From the NCBI GenBank assembly GCA_022794015.1, contig JAAWDZ010000030.1, forward strand, positions 1 through 58,418: DNA of 58,418 bases, read 5' to 3'. Below the pieces are notes generated by a model. It did not search any database. It saw only the letters and a program-made list of their open reading frames with translations, and was not told the DNA's origin. Origin of the DNA: Eubacterium sp. (GTDB taxonomy: Bacteria > Bacillota > Clostridia > Lachnospirales > Lachnospiraceae). Of this stretch, positions 8,690-16,406 are shown one piece after another (the stretch's first letter is position 1; each line of letters opens with the position of its first letter). Position numbers and translations under genes: made by a program.

Positions 8690-8764
8690 GGTGGGTATAG
8701 CGCAGTTGGTTAGCGCGCCAGATTGTGGCTCTGGAGGCCCAGGGTTCGAATCCCTGTATCCACC
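8690..8764 (+). tRNA. tRNA-His (GTG)
   Basis: The acceptor GTGGGTA pairs with TATCCAC, and an extra G at 8690 can pair with C at 8764, the G-1:C73 pair specific to histidine tRNA. The anticodon stem CCAGA/TCTGG closes TTGTGGC, anticodon GTG. Confidence 0.95.
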
Positions 8765-8802
8765 CTCGCTTTTGCGGTTGCGGCAGCAGAAGTACAAGTT
8801 AT

Positions 8803-8874
8803 TGGGCTATCGCCAAGCGGTAAGGCACAGGACTTTGACTCCTGCATTCACCAGTTCGAATCTGGTTAGCCCAG
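8803..8874 (+). tRNA. tRNA-Gln (TTG)
   Basis: The acceptor TGGGCTA pairs with TAGCCCA. The anticodon stem CAGGA/TCCTG closes CTTTGAC, anticodon TTG. The T-arm CCAGTTCGAATCTGG is complete. The discriminator is G and CCA is not encoded. Confidence 0.95.
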
Positions 8875-8902
8875 TTTATATTTTTGTTCATTCATTATTT
8901 TT

Positions 8903-8975
8903 GGGACATTAGCTCAGGTGGTAGAGCACTTGACTTTTAATCAAGTTGTCCGGGGTTCGAGCCCCCGATGTCTCA
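8903..8975 (+). tRNA. tRNA-Lys (TTT)
   Basis: The acceptor GGGACAT pairs with ATGTCTC, and the anticodon stem CTTGA/TCAAG closes CTTTTAA, anticodon TTT. It is the last tRNA of the cluster and is followed by the cluster terminator. Confidence 0.95.
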
Positions 8976-8987
8976 TTTTTTAATATG

Positions 8988-9024
8988 TGGGAAGCCTTAT
9001 TTATAGGGCTTCCCATTATTTTGT
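8988..9024 (+). terminator. Terminator of the tRNA cluster
   Basis: A perfect 9-bp stem (TGGGAAGCC at 8988-8996, GGCTTCCCA at 9007-9015) is followed by TTATTTTG. Confidence 0.85.
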
Positions 9025-9196
9025 GTGCCGAGCATGGCACTAAATCGGATATTTACGAAGAAATATTCAGTGATTACAGCTATGACTAATGGAATTGCGA
9101 AGTGTATCAGATGTTTGCCAAGTGAATTTTCTTTAGATTGTGATAAACACAAAAGAATAAATCTGGTAGAAAAATGTACACGAACAAAAGATAGTA

Positions 9197-9205
9197 TGCT
9201 ATAAT
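9197..9205 (+). promoter_or_regulatory. Extended -10 promoter of the Fst-like toxin mRNA
   Basis: TGCTATAAT at 9197-9205 is an extended -10 element (TGn before a consensus TATAAT). The -35 region is poor (TGTACA with a 19-base spacer). Transcription should begin near 9212, giving a ~40-base leader with a small GNRA hairpin (CCCG-GCAA-CGGG, 9227-9238) that overlaps the start of the ribosome binding site. Confidence 0.65.
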
Positions 9206-9244
9206 TTGTGCGTTGTCCTACCGATACCCGGCAACGGGAGGAGG

Positions 9245-9272
9245 TGATTATATGTCAGAAATCATGTCTTTT
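9245..9272 (+). repeat. Direct repeat, toxin copy (covers the toxin start codon)
   Basis: TGATTATATGTCA (9245-9257) and ATCATGTCTTTT (9261-9272), separated by three bases, recur at 9430-9456 with a two-base gap. This copy spans the toxin ATG. The other copy lies in the 5' part of the antisense RNA, so that RNA is complementary to the toxin initiation region. Confidence 0.85.
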
Positions 9273-9350
9273 ATAGCCGCTGTTGCGGCTGGTGTAGTTT
9301 GCCACTACATCATCAAATGGTTAGATGGCGGTCATAAGGACAACGAATAA
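9252..9350 (+). CDS. Fst-like small membrane peptide, candidate type I toxin (32 aa)
   Basis: A 32-codon ORF behind an exceptionally strong ribosome binding site (GGAGGAGG at 9237-9244). The peptide begins MSEIMSFIAAVAAGVV, continues with one hydrophobic segment to about residue 21, then the polar tail KWLDGGHKDNE. This is the layout of Fst/Ldr toxins: a single transmembrane helix with a charged C-terminus containing a [VW]LD motif, 32-33 residues in total. Such peptides damage the membrane when their mRNA is not silenced. The gene has its own promoter and terminator and an antisense RNA gene at its 3' end. Toxicity is inferred, not shown. Confidence 0.8.
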   Translation: MSEIMSFIAAVAAGVVCHYIIKWLDGGHKDNE

Positions 9351-9385
9351 CCTAGTGGGTGCTTTGCCACTATAAAAGAAAAGAA

Positions 9386-9423
9386 GAATCCCCGGACTGT
9401 ACGCAACTACGGTCTGGGGATTC
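9386..9423. terminator. Shared bidirectional terminator of toxin mRNA and antisense RNA
   Basis: GAATCCCCGGAC (9386-9397) pairs with GTCTGGGGATTC (9412-9423) around a 14-nt loop, one G-T pair included. The plus side is followed by GTTCTTTGATT and the minus side by a strong T-rich run. Convergent RNAs sharing one terminator are typical of par/fst loci. Confidence 0.85.
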
Positions 9424-9429
9424 GTTCTT

Positions 9430-9456
9430 TGATTATATGTCATAATCATGTCTTTT
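9430..9456 (-). repeat. Direct repeat, antisense copy
   Basis: Second copy of the bipartite direct repeat (13 and 12 identical bases, at 9430-9442 and 9445-9456). It is transcribed in the antisense direction and can therefore base-pair in trans with the toxin mRNA at 9245-9272. Confidence 0.85.
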
Positions 9457-9467
9457 TGCCTATCGAC

Positions 9468-9496
9468 ATTATAGCATATGCAAATTTCGATTGCAA
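9468..9496 (-). promoter_or_regulatory. Promoter of the antisense RNA
   Basis: TTGCAA (9496-9491), 17 bases, TATAAT (9473-9468), read on the minus strand. The TATGCTATAAT context around the -10 is identical to that of the toxin promoter. Confidence 0.8.
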
Positions 9497-9596
9497 GATA
9501 CTTTTTTATTTCAGAAAAGAAGAATCCCTCAACTGCTGATTGCAAAATACTTTTCTATTGTCCACGTAATCAATTTCTACGTTATCTGGGATATCA

Positions 9597-9642
9597 CCGC
9601 TTATATTTGATACAATATAAGCATCAAATATAAACGGGGTTT
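9597..9642 (+). terminator. Long AT-rich hairpin with T-run on the plus strand
   Basis: CCGCTTATATTTGAT (9597-9611) pairs with ATCAAATATAAACGG (9623-9637), with one mismatch-like G-T position, and is followed by GGTTTTT. It lies downstream of the cysK stop but the T-run is on the opposite strand. It may be a back-up terminator for the toxin transcript or a structural repeat. Confidence 0.45.
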
Positions 9643-9668
9643 TTACAGTTAAACAACAACAGAAACAT

Positions 9669-10607
9669 TTAATCGTGCCCAAACAATGGCGTAGATAAAT
9701 ACCGATCTCCCGAATCAGGAAGCAATACCACAATCGTCTTCCCCTTATTAGCAGGCCTGCCTGCAACAATGGCTGCTGCCTTTAACGCGGCGCCGGAAGA
9801 AATTCCGACCAGAATTCCTTCGCTAACCGCAAAAGCCCTTCCTTCTGCAAACGCATCTTCATTTTCTATCATAATAATCTCATCATATATATTAGTATTG
9901 AGCACTTCTGGCACAAATCCTGCTCCTATGCCCTGTATCTTGTGTGCTCCCGATATACCTTCCGATAAAACCGGACTGCCTGCAGGTTCTACAGCCACGA
10001 TTTTCACATCCGGATTCTGTTCCTTTAAATATTCGCCGACACCGGTAATCGTACCGCCCGTTCCGACACCGGCCACAAAAATATCTACTTTCCCTTCTGT
10101 CTGCTCCCAGATTTCCGGTCCGGTTTTCGCTTTATGTACGGCAGGATTTGCCGGATTTACAAACTGACCCAAAACAATAGCTCCGGGAATCGCAGCAGCC
10201 AGCTCCTCTGCTTTTGCAATTGCCCCTTTCATGCCCTTTGCCCCCTCTGTGAGCACAAGCTTGGCTCCGTATCCTTTTAAAAGATTTCGCCTTTCAACGC
10301 TCATAGTTTCCGGCAAAGTAAGAATTGCTTTATACCCTTTTGCCGCTGCCACCGCTGCCAGGCCAATTCCTGTATTGCCGCTCGTAGGTTCAATGATAGT
10401 TGCGCCTTCCTTTAAAATCCCTTTCTGCTCAGCGTCTTCAATCATCGCCAATGCAATACGGTCTTTAACAGAGCCAGCCGGATTCAGATATTCCAGCTTC
10501 GCAAGCATAATGGCATCTTTTACACCTGCTTTTTTTGCATATCTGTTTAATTTCAACATAGGCGTTTGTCCAATTAATTCCAGTGAACTTTCTTTGATTT
10601 TACTCAT
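9669..10607 (-). CDS. cysK: Cysteine synthase A (O-acetylserine sulfhydrylase)
   Basis: A PLP enzyme of 312 aa making L-cysteine from O-acetylserine and sulfide in the cytoplasm. The PLP lysine sits in [11 protein letters not shown], the substrate loop is PTSGNTGIG, the phosphate-binding loop is VGTGGTITG, and the C-terminal [13 protein letters not shown] is typical of CysK. I use the ATG at 10607 (MSKIKES), which has AGAGGG before it; an upstream ATG at 10625 would add six residues but lacks a ribosome binding site. It is monocistronic with a consensus promoter. Confidence 0.95.
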   Translation of the reverse strand: MSKIKESSLELIGQTPMLKLNRYAKKAGVKDAIMLAKLEYLNPAGSVKDRIALAMIEDAEQKGILKEGATIIEPTSGNTGIGLAAVAAAKGYKAILTLPETMSVERRNLLKGYGAKLVLTEGAKGMKGAIAKAEELAAAIPGAIVLGQFVNPANPAVHKAKTGPEIWEQTEGKVDIFVAGVGTGGTITGVGEYLKEQNPDVKIVAVEPAGSPVLSEGISGAHKIQGIGAGFVPEVLNTNIYDEIIMIENEDAFAEGRAFAVSEGILVGISSGAALKAAAIVAGRPANKGKTIVVLLPDSGDRYLSTPLFGHD

Positions 10608-10659
10608 TACAATTCCCTCTTTCATTTTTCACAGTTTTTCAATAGGTTTTATATGATAT

Positions 10660-10688
10660 ATTATACTGAGCCAGATACATATTGTCAA
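10660..10688 (-). promoter_or_regulatory. Consensus sigma-A promoter of cysK
   Basis: On the minus strand TTGACA (10688-10683) and TATAAT (10665-10660) are perfect matches with a 17-base spacer. The -35 overlaps the stop codon of the upstream methyltransferase gene, so cysK is probably expressed independently of it. Confidence 0.9.
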
Positions 10689-12169
10689 TGGGCTTGAATC
10701 ACATAAAAATAAAACTGCTCCTTTTCCGATATTAAAAACTCTTTAAGAAGGCCAAACCTGGCATGTAACCGCAGCTGTTTTTTCACAAAACCGTTTTCGT
10801 TGGAATACAAAAGCATCACACCGCCTTTTGCCATCAACTCCTCAGACTTATCAAAAAAACCTCTGTAAAATGCATCCTGCTCCTCTTTCGTACGTTTCCC
10901 GCGCATTGGCATATTGGCTATAATTTCATCAAACAAATATTCATGCTTAAAATCCAGATAATCTTTATGGATAAAATTGACGCGCATCCCGGCCGTATCC
11001 AGATTCACTCTTGCTTTTGCAACCGCTTCCCCAAATATATCAATTGCATAAATCTCTCGCAATTTAAGCAGCTTATGCCGTTCTGCCAGCATTGTTCCCA
11101 CACCGCAGCACGGATCCAAAACCTGCGCATTTTTCTTCAAATACGGTTTCGCCAATGCAACAAGCAGCGCTGCAAGCGACGGATGAATTGACGCGGCAAT
11201 GATTTCATTTCGATAAGAAAAACGCTCCATTGGAATTGTGGTCATCCGTAAAAACAAATGAATATTTCTGTTTTTATCAAACACCATCTTAAGCTCAAAC
11301 TCATATTCCCCTGGAGCATTCAACAGCTTTCTGCCGCTCTTTTCTTCAATAACCGCTGCAGCACGCCTGATATAGCGGCTTCTGATATCCAGCGGAATAC
11401 CGCCTTTTAAATCAATCCGAAAATAAAAGGGAGCAGGTTCTTTATGGCAGCGGATGAGCAATGCAAGCAATTTGGATCCTGCTACTGCCTCCCCAAACGC
11501 TTCCGGTCCGTCTGACATGGTAAGTTTTACTCCTAAGCCAATAGGGAACAATAGCTCTCTGAAAGTACGGATTTCTACAATTTCCCTAAGTGAATCCACA
11601 ACTGCCTGCACCCCTAATGAATTCGTTCCCATCCGATATGCCGTAAACTGTTCTGCCGTCACATCGGCATATCTGGCGTTTGTCGTAAGTAAAATCGTAT
11701 GCCGTTGTTCCCATCCGGTAAATGTATGATGCACTTCCTTTCCTTCTTTGCGCAGAATCTGCTCTAAAATGTGGATTTCTTCCCTTATATGCTTCTTTTC
11801 GTCCTCTTTTATCTCGCTGGCGCACAGCAAATCATACCGCTCTTTTAATTCGGACAGATAAGGGTAAGGATCGATTTTATTTAACGCCTGCAAAAGCGCC
11901 GGACGTACAAAAAGCGTATCTTCATTCTGATAAGCACGATATATTGCTTTGGAAGCTTCTTCTATGCCTAAATCGCCCAAAAGAGCCGCTGTATTTTTTC
12001 TTGTTTTCGCATCTTCCGATCCCAGTAAAGGTTCTAAGATTTTGCCGTCACCAAACAATTCTTTTGCGCGGAAGTACCCGGCCTTGTCTCTGATTTCTGC
12101 ACGAACTGCACTCAGAGCTGCGCGCGTATCTTCATTTTTCACTATCTGCTGAAAAAGCATGTCTATCAT
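10685..12169 (-). CDS. HEAT-repeat plus RNA-methyltransferase-like (Trm14/RlmKL-type) fusion
   Basis: A 494-aa protein. Residues ~1-140 are helical and resemble HEAT repeats (LLGSEDAKTRKNTAALLGDLG). The middle part (~150-340) resembles the RNA-binding region of UPF0020/Trm11-family methyltransferases. Residues ~340-494 form a SAM Rossmann fold with VLDPCCGVGTMLAE (motif I), YAIDIFGEA (motif II) and IIANMPMRG at motif IV. Family members usually carry N-P-P-Y/F there, so this one lacks both the first proline and the aromatic. It could modify a guanosine in tRNA or rRNA, or have lost activity. It has its own promoter, divergent from the PHP gene. Confidence 0.75.
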   Translation of the reverse strand: MIDMLFQQIVKNEDTRAALSAVRAEIRDKAGYFRAKELFGDGKILEPLLGSEDAKTRKNTAALLGDLGIEEASKAIYRAYQNEDTLFVRPALLQALNKIDPYPYLSELKERYDLLCASEIKEDEKKHIREEIHILEQILRKEGKEVHHTFTGWEQRHTILLTTNARYADVTAEQFTAYRMGTNSLGVQAVVDSLREIVEIRTFRELLFPIGLGVKLTMSDGPEAFGEAVAGSKLLALLIRCHKEPAPFYFRIDLKGGIPLDIRSRYIRRAAAVIEEKSGRKLLNAPGEYEFELKMVFDKNRNIHLFLRMTTIPMERFSYRNEIIAASIHPSLAALLVALAKPYLKKNAQVLDPCCGVGTMLAERHKLLKLREIYAIDIFGEAVAKARVNLDTAGMRVNFIHKDYLDFKHEYLFDEIIANMPMRGKRTKEEQDAFYRGFFDKSEELMAKGGVMLLYSNENGFVKKQLRLHARFGLLKEFLISEKEQFYFYVIQAH

Positions 12170-12198
12170 ATTCTATCCCCTGTTCCAATTTTTCATCA

Positions 12199-12227
12199 AT
12201 TGTACTTGATTCGCGTAATTTTTGCAA
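12199..12227 (-). promoter_or_regulatory. Promoter of the methyltransferase-like gene
   Basis: TTGCAA (12227-12222), 17 bases, TACAAT (12204-12199) on the minus strand, about 30 bases before the ATG. Confidence 0.6.
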
Positions 12228-12257
12228 GAGGGGAAGAAGGACAGGACAAAATGTATG

Positions 12258-12294
12258 GAAACACCTCGCAAAGCAGCGGCGTGTGAACGGTAAC
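12258..12294. repeat. Relic of the GTTAC-ended MITE-like family
   Basis: Read left to right, GAAACACCTCGC followed by a diverged stretch ending GTGTGAACGGTAAC matches one end of the intact element at 27001-27142 (reverse complement) at roughly 80 percent. No partner end is nearby, so only a fragment remains. Confidence 0.55.
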
Positions 12295-12333
12295 TCATTC
12301 ACTGCTATATCAACGGATTTTTAAAAGAATTGT

Positions 12334-12362
12334 TTGACAAGAAGGTTTGCTGCAACTAAAAT
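12334..12362 (+). promoter_or_regulatory. Promoter of the PHP phosphoesterase gene
   Basis: TTGACA (12334-12339), 17 bases, TAAAAT (12357-12362). The ~95-base leader after it contains the 14-mer GCTAGTACAGCGTA, also found at the tyrA stop (36633-36646). Confidence 0.75.
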
Positions 12363-12461
12363 AGTGCTAGTACAGCGTATTTGAAACACGCGATAAGAAG
12401 CAGAATCAACGCACGTTGCTTTGCAGAAAAAGAATCATATTTGGAAAAGGAGACGAATACT

Positions 12462-13301
12462 ATGGATAACCGGAAAATAGATTTGCATGTACATTCTACT
12501 GCATCAGACGGGACTTTAACTCCAACAGAACTGGTAGACGCTGTAAAGGAAGCCGGGCTTTGTGCCTTTGCTCTGACAGATCATGACACTGTGGACGGTA
12601 TCGCCGAAGCGAGGGCCGCTGCAGACGCCGCTTCTATTGAGCTCATCCCAGGTGTGGAGCTTTCCTGTGACTATAAGGGAAAAGAAGTTCATATGGTCGG
12701 GCTGTATCTGGACGAAACAAACCAAAAACTTTTGGAGCATTTGGCGCGCTTTCGCGACAACCGAGATAACCGTAACCAGAAAATGTATCAGAAACTGCAA
12801 GAAGAAGGCTTTGATATTTCAGAGGAAGCCTTGCGCGAAATGTTTCCGGATGCTGTTTTGACCAGGGCACATGTCGCACGTTTTCTGTTAGAGCATGGTT
12901 ACATCCAGTCTATTGCTGAGGCATTTGAAAAATATATCGGCGACGGCTGTCGCTGCAATGTACCCAGAGAGAAGATTACGCCTCAGGAAGCGGTAAACCT
13001 GATTCATCAGGCAGACGGAAAAGCGATCCTTGCACACCCCGTTCTCTATCACATGAGCGATGACAGACTGCGTGAGCTTATCACCGACTGCCTTACCTGC
13101 GGACTGGATGGGATTGAAGCCCTCTATTCTACTTATCAGCCAGGGGATGAGCGTTATATCTGCAAACTGGCAGCCGAGTACAATCTGCATATCTCCGGCG
13201 GAACGGATTTTCACGGCAGTAATAAACCGCATATCAGACTAGGGAGCGGAACAGGAAAGCTTATGATTCCTTATGAGCTGCTGGAGAAGATTCGCTCCTG
13301 A
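12462..13301 (+). CDS. PHP-domain metal-dependent phosphoesterase (TrpH/YciV family)
   Basis: A 279-aa cytoplasmic PHP-fold hydrolase. Metal-binding motifs are visible in order: DLHVHSTASDG (residues 6-16), ALTDHDTVDG, PGVELSCDY, ILAHPVLY and GGTDFHGSN. Relatives act as 3',5'-nucleoside bisphosphate phosphatases or as 5'-3' RNA exonucleases trimming rRNA ends; which applies here cannot be told. The ATG at 12462 follows AAGGAGA. A longer frame from 12381 exists but lacks a ribosome binding site. Confidence 0.88.
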   Translation: MDNRKIDLHVHSTASDGTLTPTELVDAVKEAGLCAFALTDHDTVDGIAEARAAADAASIELIPGVELSCDYKGKEVHMVGLYLDETNQKLLEHLARFRDNRDNRNQKMYQKLQEEGFDISEEALREMFPDAVLTRAHVARFLLEHGYIQSIAEAFEKYIGDGCRCNVPREKITPQEAVNLIHQADGKAILAHPVLYHMSDDRLRELITDCLTCGLDGIEALYSTYQPGDERYICKLAAEYNLHISGGTDFHGSNKPHIRLGSGTGKLMIPYELLEKIRS

Positions 13302-13320
13302 TATATGAGGCGTTCTGTAT

Positions 13321-13367
13321 TGATGAAGCGCTGCCAGAGAACCCCCGCGCAGCGCTTCATCATTTTT
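13321..13367 (+). terminator. Terminator of the PHP gene
   Basis: A perfect 14-bp stem (TGATGAAGCGCTGC at 13321-13334 with its complement at 13349-13362) is followed by TTTTT. Confidence 0.92.
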
Positions 13368-13435
13368 CCATATGCTTACCCACTAGAAACATTATTTGTA
13401 AAAGTTGCCCCAATTTACAGGCATCAAACTGAGTT

Positions 13436-14248
13436 TTACATAAATTTCTCTATGACCTCTGCCACCGCGTCATGATTATGATCTCTTACCGTCACATAAT
13501 CCGCCGCCTCTTTTACAGCGTCCACCGCATTTTCAACAGCAACTCCCACATGTGCCGCCTTTATCATAGAAATATCGTTCCACTCATCTCCAATCGCAAT
13601 GGTCTGCTCCAGCGAAATCCCAAATAATCTGCAAAATTCCAAAATTGCTGTTCCTTTATCCACCCCCAACGGACAATACTCCAAATACGCGCTGCCTGAC
13701 AAAAAACTGTTCATCTTATCTTCGCTCCAGATAAAATTCTCCTTTTGAAATTTTTCCAGTATCGCTCTGCTCTCCAGACAAATCAAAAGCACCTTATACG
13801 GCTCCTCTGTCAATGCATTTGCCGTATCCGACAGCAGACGGTATGTCATTTGGGCACGCTTAGTATAATACGCAAGTTCTTTGGTATAACATTCTGCAAG
13901 CACGTCTGCTTTGTCATAAGTCTGGACATAAATACCCGCTTTTTTCGCCTCGTCAAACAGTCTCTTTACATACGGAATCGGAATTGTTTTCTGCTGAAAA
14001 ATCCGTTCTGCGGCACAGTCGCAGATCACGGAGCCGTTAAAAGCGATCAGATAGCAGCCAGGGCTGTAAAGCCCCAGCTCCTTTATTACTTTCGTACTGC
14101 TTTTCACAGGTCTTCCTGTAGTCACTACAAAGGAATTGCCGTGTAAGAGCGCGGTCCGGATTGCCGCAAGGTTTTTGGGTGAGACGGATTTATCGTCCGA
14201 CAACAGAGTATCATCCAAATCCATAAACAGCACTTTGCCCTGCTGCAT
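13436..14248 (-). CDS. Cof-type HAD-superfamily sugar-phosphate phosphatase
   Basis: A 270-aa HAD hydrolase with a type IIB cap (Cof family). Motif I is FMDLDDTLLSDD with the nucleophile Asp near residue 10, motif II is VVTTGRP, and motifs III/IV are DKGTAILEF and AIGDEWNDISMIKAA. Members dephosphorylate diverse sugar phosphates or cofactors; the substrate is not predictable. It is the last gene of the pheA-ATPase-ppx-ppk operon, 17 bases after ppk. Confidence 0.88.
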   Translation of the reverse strand: MQQGKVLFMDLDDTLLSDDKSVSPKNLAAIRTALLHGNSFVVTTGRPVKSSTKVIKELGLYSPGCYLIAFNGSVICDCAAERIFQQKTIPIPYVKRLFDEAKKAGIYVQTYDKADVLAECYTKELAYYTKRAQMTYRLLSDTANALTEEPYKVLLICLESRAILEKFQKENFIWSEDKMNSFLSGSAYLEYCPLGVDKGTAILEFCRLFGISLEQTIAIGDEWNDISMIKAAHVGVAVENAVDAVKEAADYVTVRDHNHDAVAEVIEKFM

Positions 14249-14265
14249 GAGTATCTCCTCCCTTC

Positions 14266-16395
14266 TTACTGTGCGGGCTCTGCCGGGACAAACACGCGCT
14301 CCTGATATGCGTCTTTCTCTTTCTTTTCTTTCATCTTTGCTTCTTTGCAGAACTGATCCTGTGAATTCACCAAAGTCTTTCCGCGCCGATCTATTTTTTC
14401 ATACTCTCCCTTTTTATTTAAAATATGTGCTTTGGTATTGTCCGCCAGTTCTACTTCCAGAATATGATACACACTCTGCTGAATCGTTTCGTCTTCTACC
14501 GGAAACAAAATTTCCACCCGTCGATCCAGGTTACGGGGCATCCAGTCGGCGCTTCCCATAAACAATTCCGGCCGCCCGTCATTGTGGAAATAAAAAATAC
14601 GGCTGTGCTCCAGAAAATTTCCGACAATAGAGCGTACCCGGATATTTTCGCTGACGCCCGGTATACCAACCTTTAGGCAGCAGATTCCGCGCACTATCAA
14701 ATCTATCTGCACGCCGGCTGCCGATGCTTCATATAATGCGGCAATAATATCCTTGTCACACAGGGAATTCATTTTGGCAATAATCCTGCCCTCCCTGCCC
14801 TCTTTGGCATGCTTGGTTTCTCTGGAGATTAATTTTAAAAACCTCTTACGCAGCCAAATCGGCGCAACCGCCAGACGATTCCAGGAAAGAGGCTCAGAGT
14901 ATCCGGAAAGCATGTTAAATACCGCTGTAGCATCCTCTCCAATAGCCTCAGAGCAGGTAAAAACACCACAGTCTGTATACAGCTTTGCCGTAGAGTCATT
15001 GTAATTTCCGGTACCGAGGTGAACATACCTGCGGATCCCCTCTTCTTCCCTGCGGACAACCAGAGCAATTTTGCTGTGCGTCTTTAAGCCGACCAGACCG
15101 TAGATCACATGGCAGCCCGCCTGCTCTAATTTTTTTGCCCAGACGATATTGTGCTCCTCATCAAAACGAGCCTTAAGTTCTACCAGTACCGTTACCTGTT
15201 TGCCGTTTTCAGCCGCCTGCGCCAGTGACGCAATGATCGGCGAATTGCCGCTGACACGGTAAAGTGTCTGTTTGATGGCCAGTACGTCCGGATCTATGGA
15301 TGCACGCCGGATAAAATCGACAACTGGATCAAACGTCTGGTACGGATGATGCATTAAAATATCCCCTTCCCGGATTGCTGCAAAAATATCTCCGCCTGGC
15401 TCAATCTGCGGGACTCTCTGCGGTATATAGGGTTTATAGCGCAAATCGTCACAATCCTCCAGTCCATACAGCTTCATAACAAAAGTCAAGTCCAATGGGC
15501 CGTTGATTTTAAATATATCTGCATCCGCAACTTTTAACTCTTTTTTCAAAATTGCAAGCAGCTTCTGATCTATTTTATCCTCAACCTCTAAGCGGATGAC
15601 CTCGCCCCACTGCCGTTTTTTCAGCTGCTTTTGAATCTCTTTCAGCAAATCTGCCGCTTCATCTTCATCAATTGGCAGATCGGCATTTCGCATGATACGG
15701 TATGGATAGGCACATACCACTTTAAAGTTTAAGAAGAGCTTGGAAATATTACGTTCTATCATCTGCTCAAGCAGAACAAATGTCCTGGCGCCTTCTTTTT
15801 GGGAAGGAATTTCTACAATGCGCGGCAGTACGGAAGGCACCTGCACAGTAGCAAATTCAATATCCGTATCTTCCCCTTTTCGTTTGATCAATGCCGCAAT
15901 GTTTAACGTCTTATTGCGAATAAGAGGGAACGGTCTGGAAGCGTCGAGCGCCATTGGCGTAAGTACCGGATATATGGTATCCTCAAAATATGCATCGACA
16001 AATGATGCCTGCTCTTCATTTAGATGCTCATGTGCATCCAGAATCTCAATATCCCTGTTTTTCAGTTTGGGCAAAAGAGAACGGTTATACGTAGAATACT
16101 GCACATCTACAAGCTCCCTTGTAGCCGTATTAATTGCCTCTAACTGCTCAGACGCTGTCATCCCGGCAATATCTTTTTTCTTATAGCCTGCATGTACCAT
16201 ATCTTTTAACGACGCTACGCGTACCATAAAAAATTCGTCCAGATTGGAAGAAGTAATTCCTACAAATTTCAGACGTTCCAAAAGAGGGATCTCCTTATCG
16301 CGCGCCTCATTTAACACCCGTCCGTTGAATTTAATCCAACTCAATTCTCTGTTCTCATAATTTTCCGCATTGGTAAATATTTTTTCTTTTTCCAT
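14266..16395 (-). CDS. ppk: Polyphosphate kinase 1
   Basis: A 709-aa enzyme that reversibly polymerises the gamma-phosphate of ATP into inorganic polyphosphate. The N-terminal signature YENRELSWIKFNGRVLNEA and SSNLDEFFMVRVAS, the duplicated phospholipase-D-like catalytic parts, and the histidine-containing motifs KTHSKIALVVRRE and FLEHSRIFYFHNDGRPE (autophosphorylated His region) are all present. The length is normal for PPK1. It follows the exopolyphosphatase gene by 11 bases, a common pairing for polyphosphate turnover. Confidence 0.96.
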   Translation of the reverse strand: MEKEKIFTNAENYENRELSWIKFNGRVLNEARDKEIPLLERLKFVGITSSNLDEFFMVRVASLKDMVHAGYKKKDIAGMTASEQLEAINTATRELVDVQYSTYNRSLLPKLKNRDIEILDAHEHLNEEQASFVDAYFEDTIYPVLTPMALDASRPFPLIRNKTLNIAALIKRKGEDTDIEFATVQVPSVLPRIVEIPSQKEGARTFVLLEQMIERNISKLFLNFKVVCAYPYRIMRNADLPIDEDEAADLLKEIQKQLKKRQWGEVIRLEVEDKIDQKLLAILKKELKVADADIFKINGPLDLTFVMKLYGLEDCDDLRYKPYIPQRVPQIEPGGDIFAAIREGDILMHHPYQTFDPVVDFIRRASIDPDVLAIKQTLYRVSGNSPIIASLAQAAENGKQVTVLVELKARFDEEHNIVWAKKLEQAGCHVIYGLVGLKTHSKIALVVRREEEGIRRYVHLGTGNYNDSTAKLYTDCGVFTCSEAIGEDATAVFNMLSGYSEPLSWNRLAVAPIWLRKRFLKLISRETKHAKEGREGRIIAKMNSLCDKDIIAALYEASAAGVQIDLIVRGICCLKVGIPGVSENIRVRSIVGNFLEHSRIFYFHNDGRPELFMGSADWMPRNLDRRVEILFPVEDETIQQSVYHILEVELADNTKAHILNKKGEYEKIDRRGKTLVNSQDQFCKEAKMKEKKEKDAYQERVFVPAEPAQ

Positions 16396-16406
16396 CGTCC
16401 TCTCCT

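Larger units (their letters stand above)
9380..9461 (-). ncRNA. Candidate antisense antitoxin RNA of the Fst-like locus
   Basis: A minus-strand promoter (TTGCAA at 9496-9491, 17 bases, TATAAT at 9473-9468, again with TGC before it) should start an RNA near 9461. It would run through the shared hairpin at 9423-9386 and stop in the T-rich run TTCTTCTTTTCTTTT, giving about 80 nt. Its 5' half contains the reverse complement of the toxin start region (through the direct repeat at 9430-9456). It also carries TCGATAGG, complementary with one mismatch to CCTACCGA in the toxin leader (9217-9224). This matches RNA II of par/fst loci in length, position and pairing logic. Confidence 0.75.

Noticed and set aside
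9085-9204. Short ORF (39 codons) between the tRNA terminator and the Fst-like toxin
   Set aside because: It has no ribosome binding site and ends inside the toxin promoter. It may be a remnant of a tRNA-integrated element, but this cannot be supported.
9506-9769. Minus-strand frame whose last ~45 residues look protein-like (DAYIVSNISGDIPDNVEIDYV)
   Set aside because: The only starts lie inside cysK in another frame, and the stretch overlaps a hairpin. It could be a gene relic but nothing else supports it.
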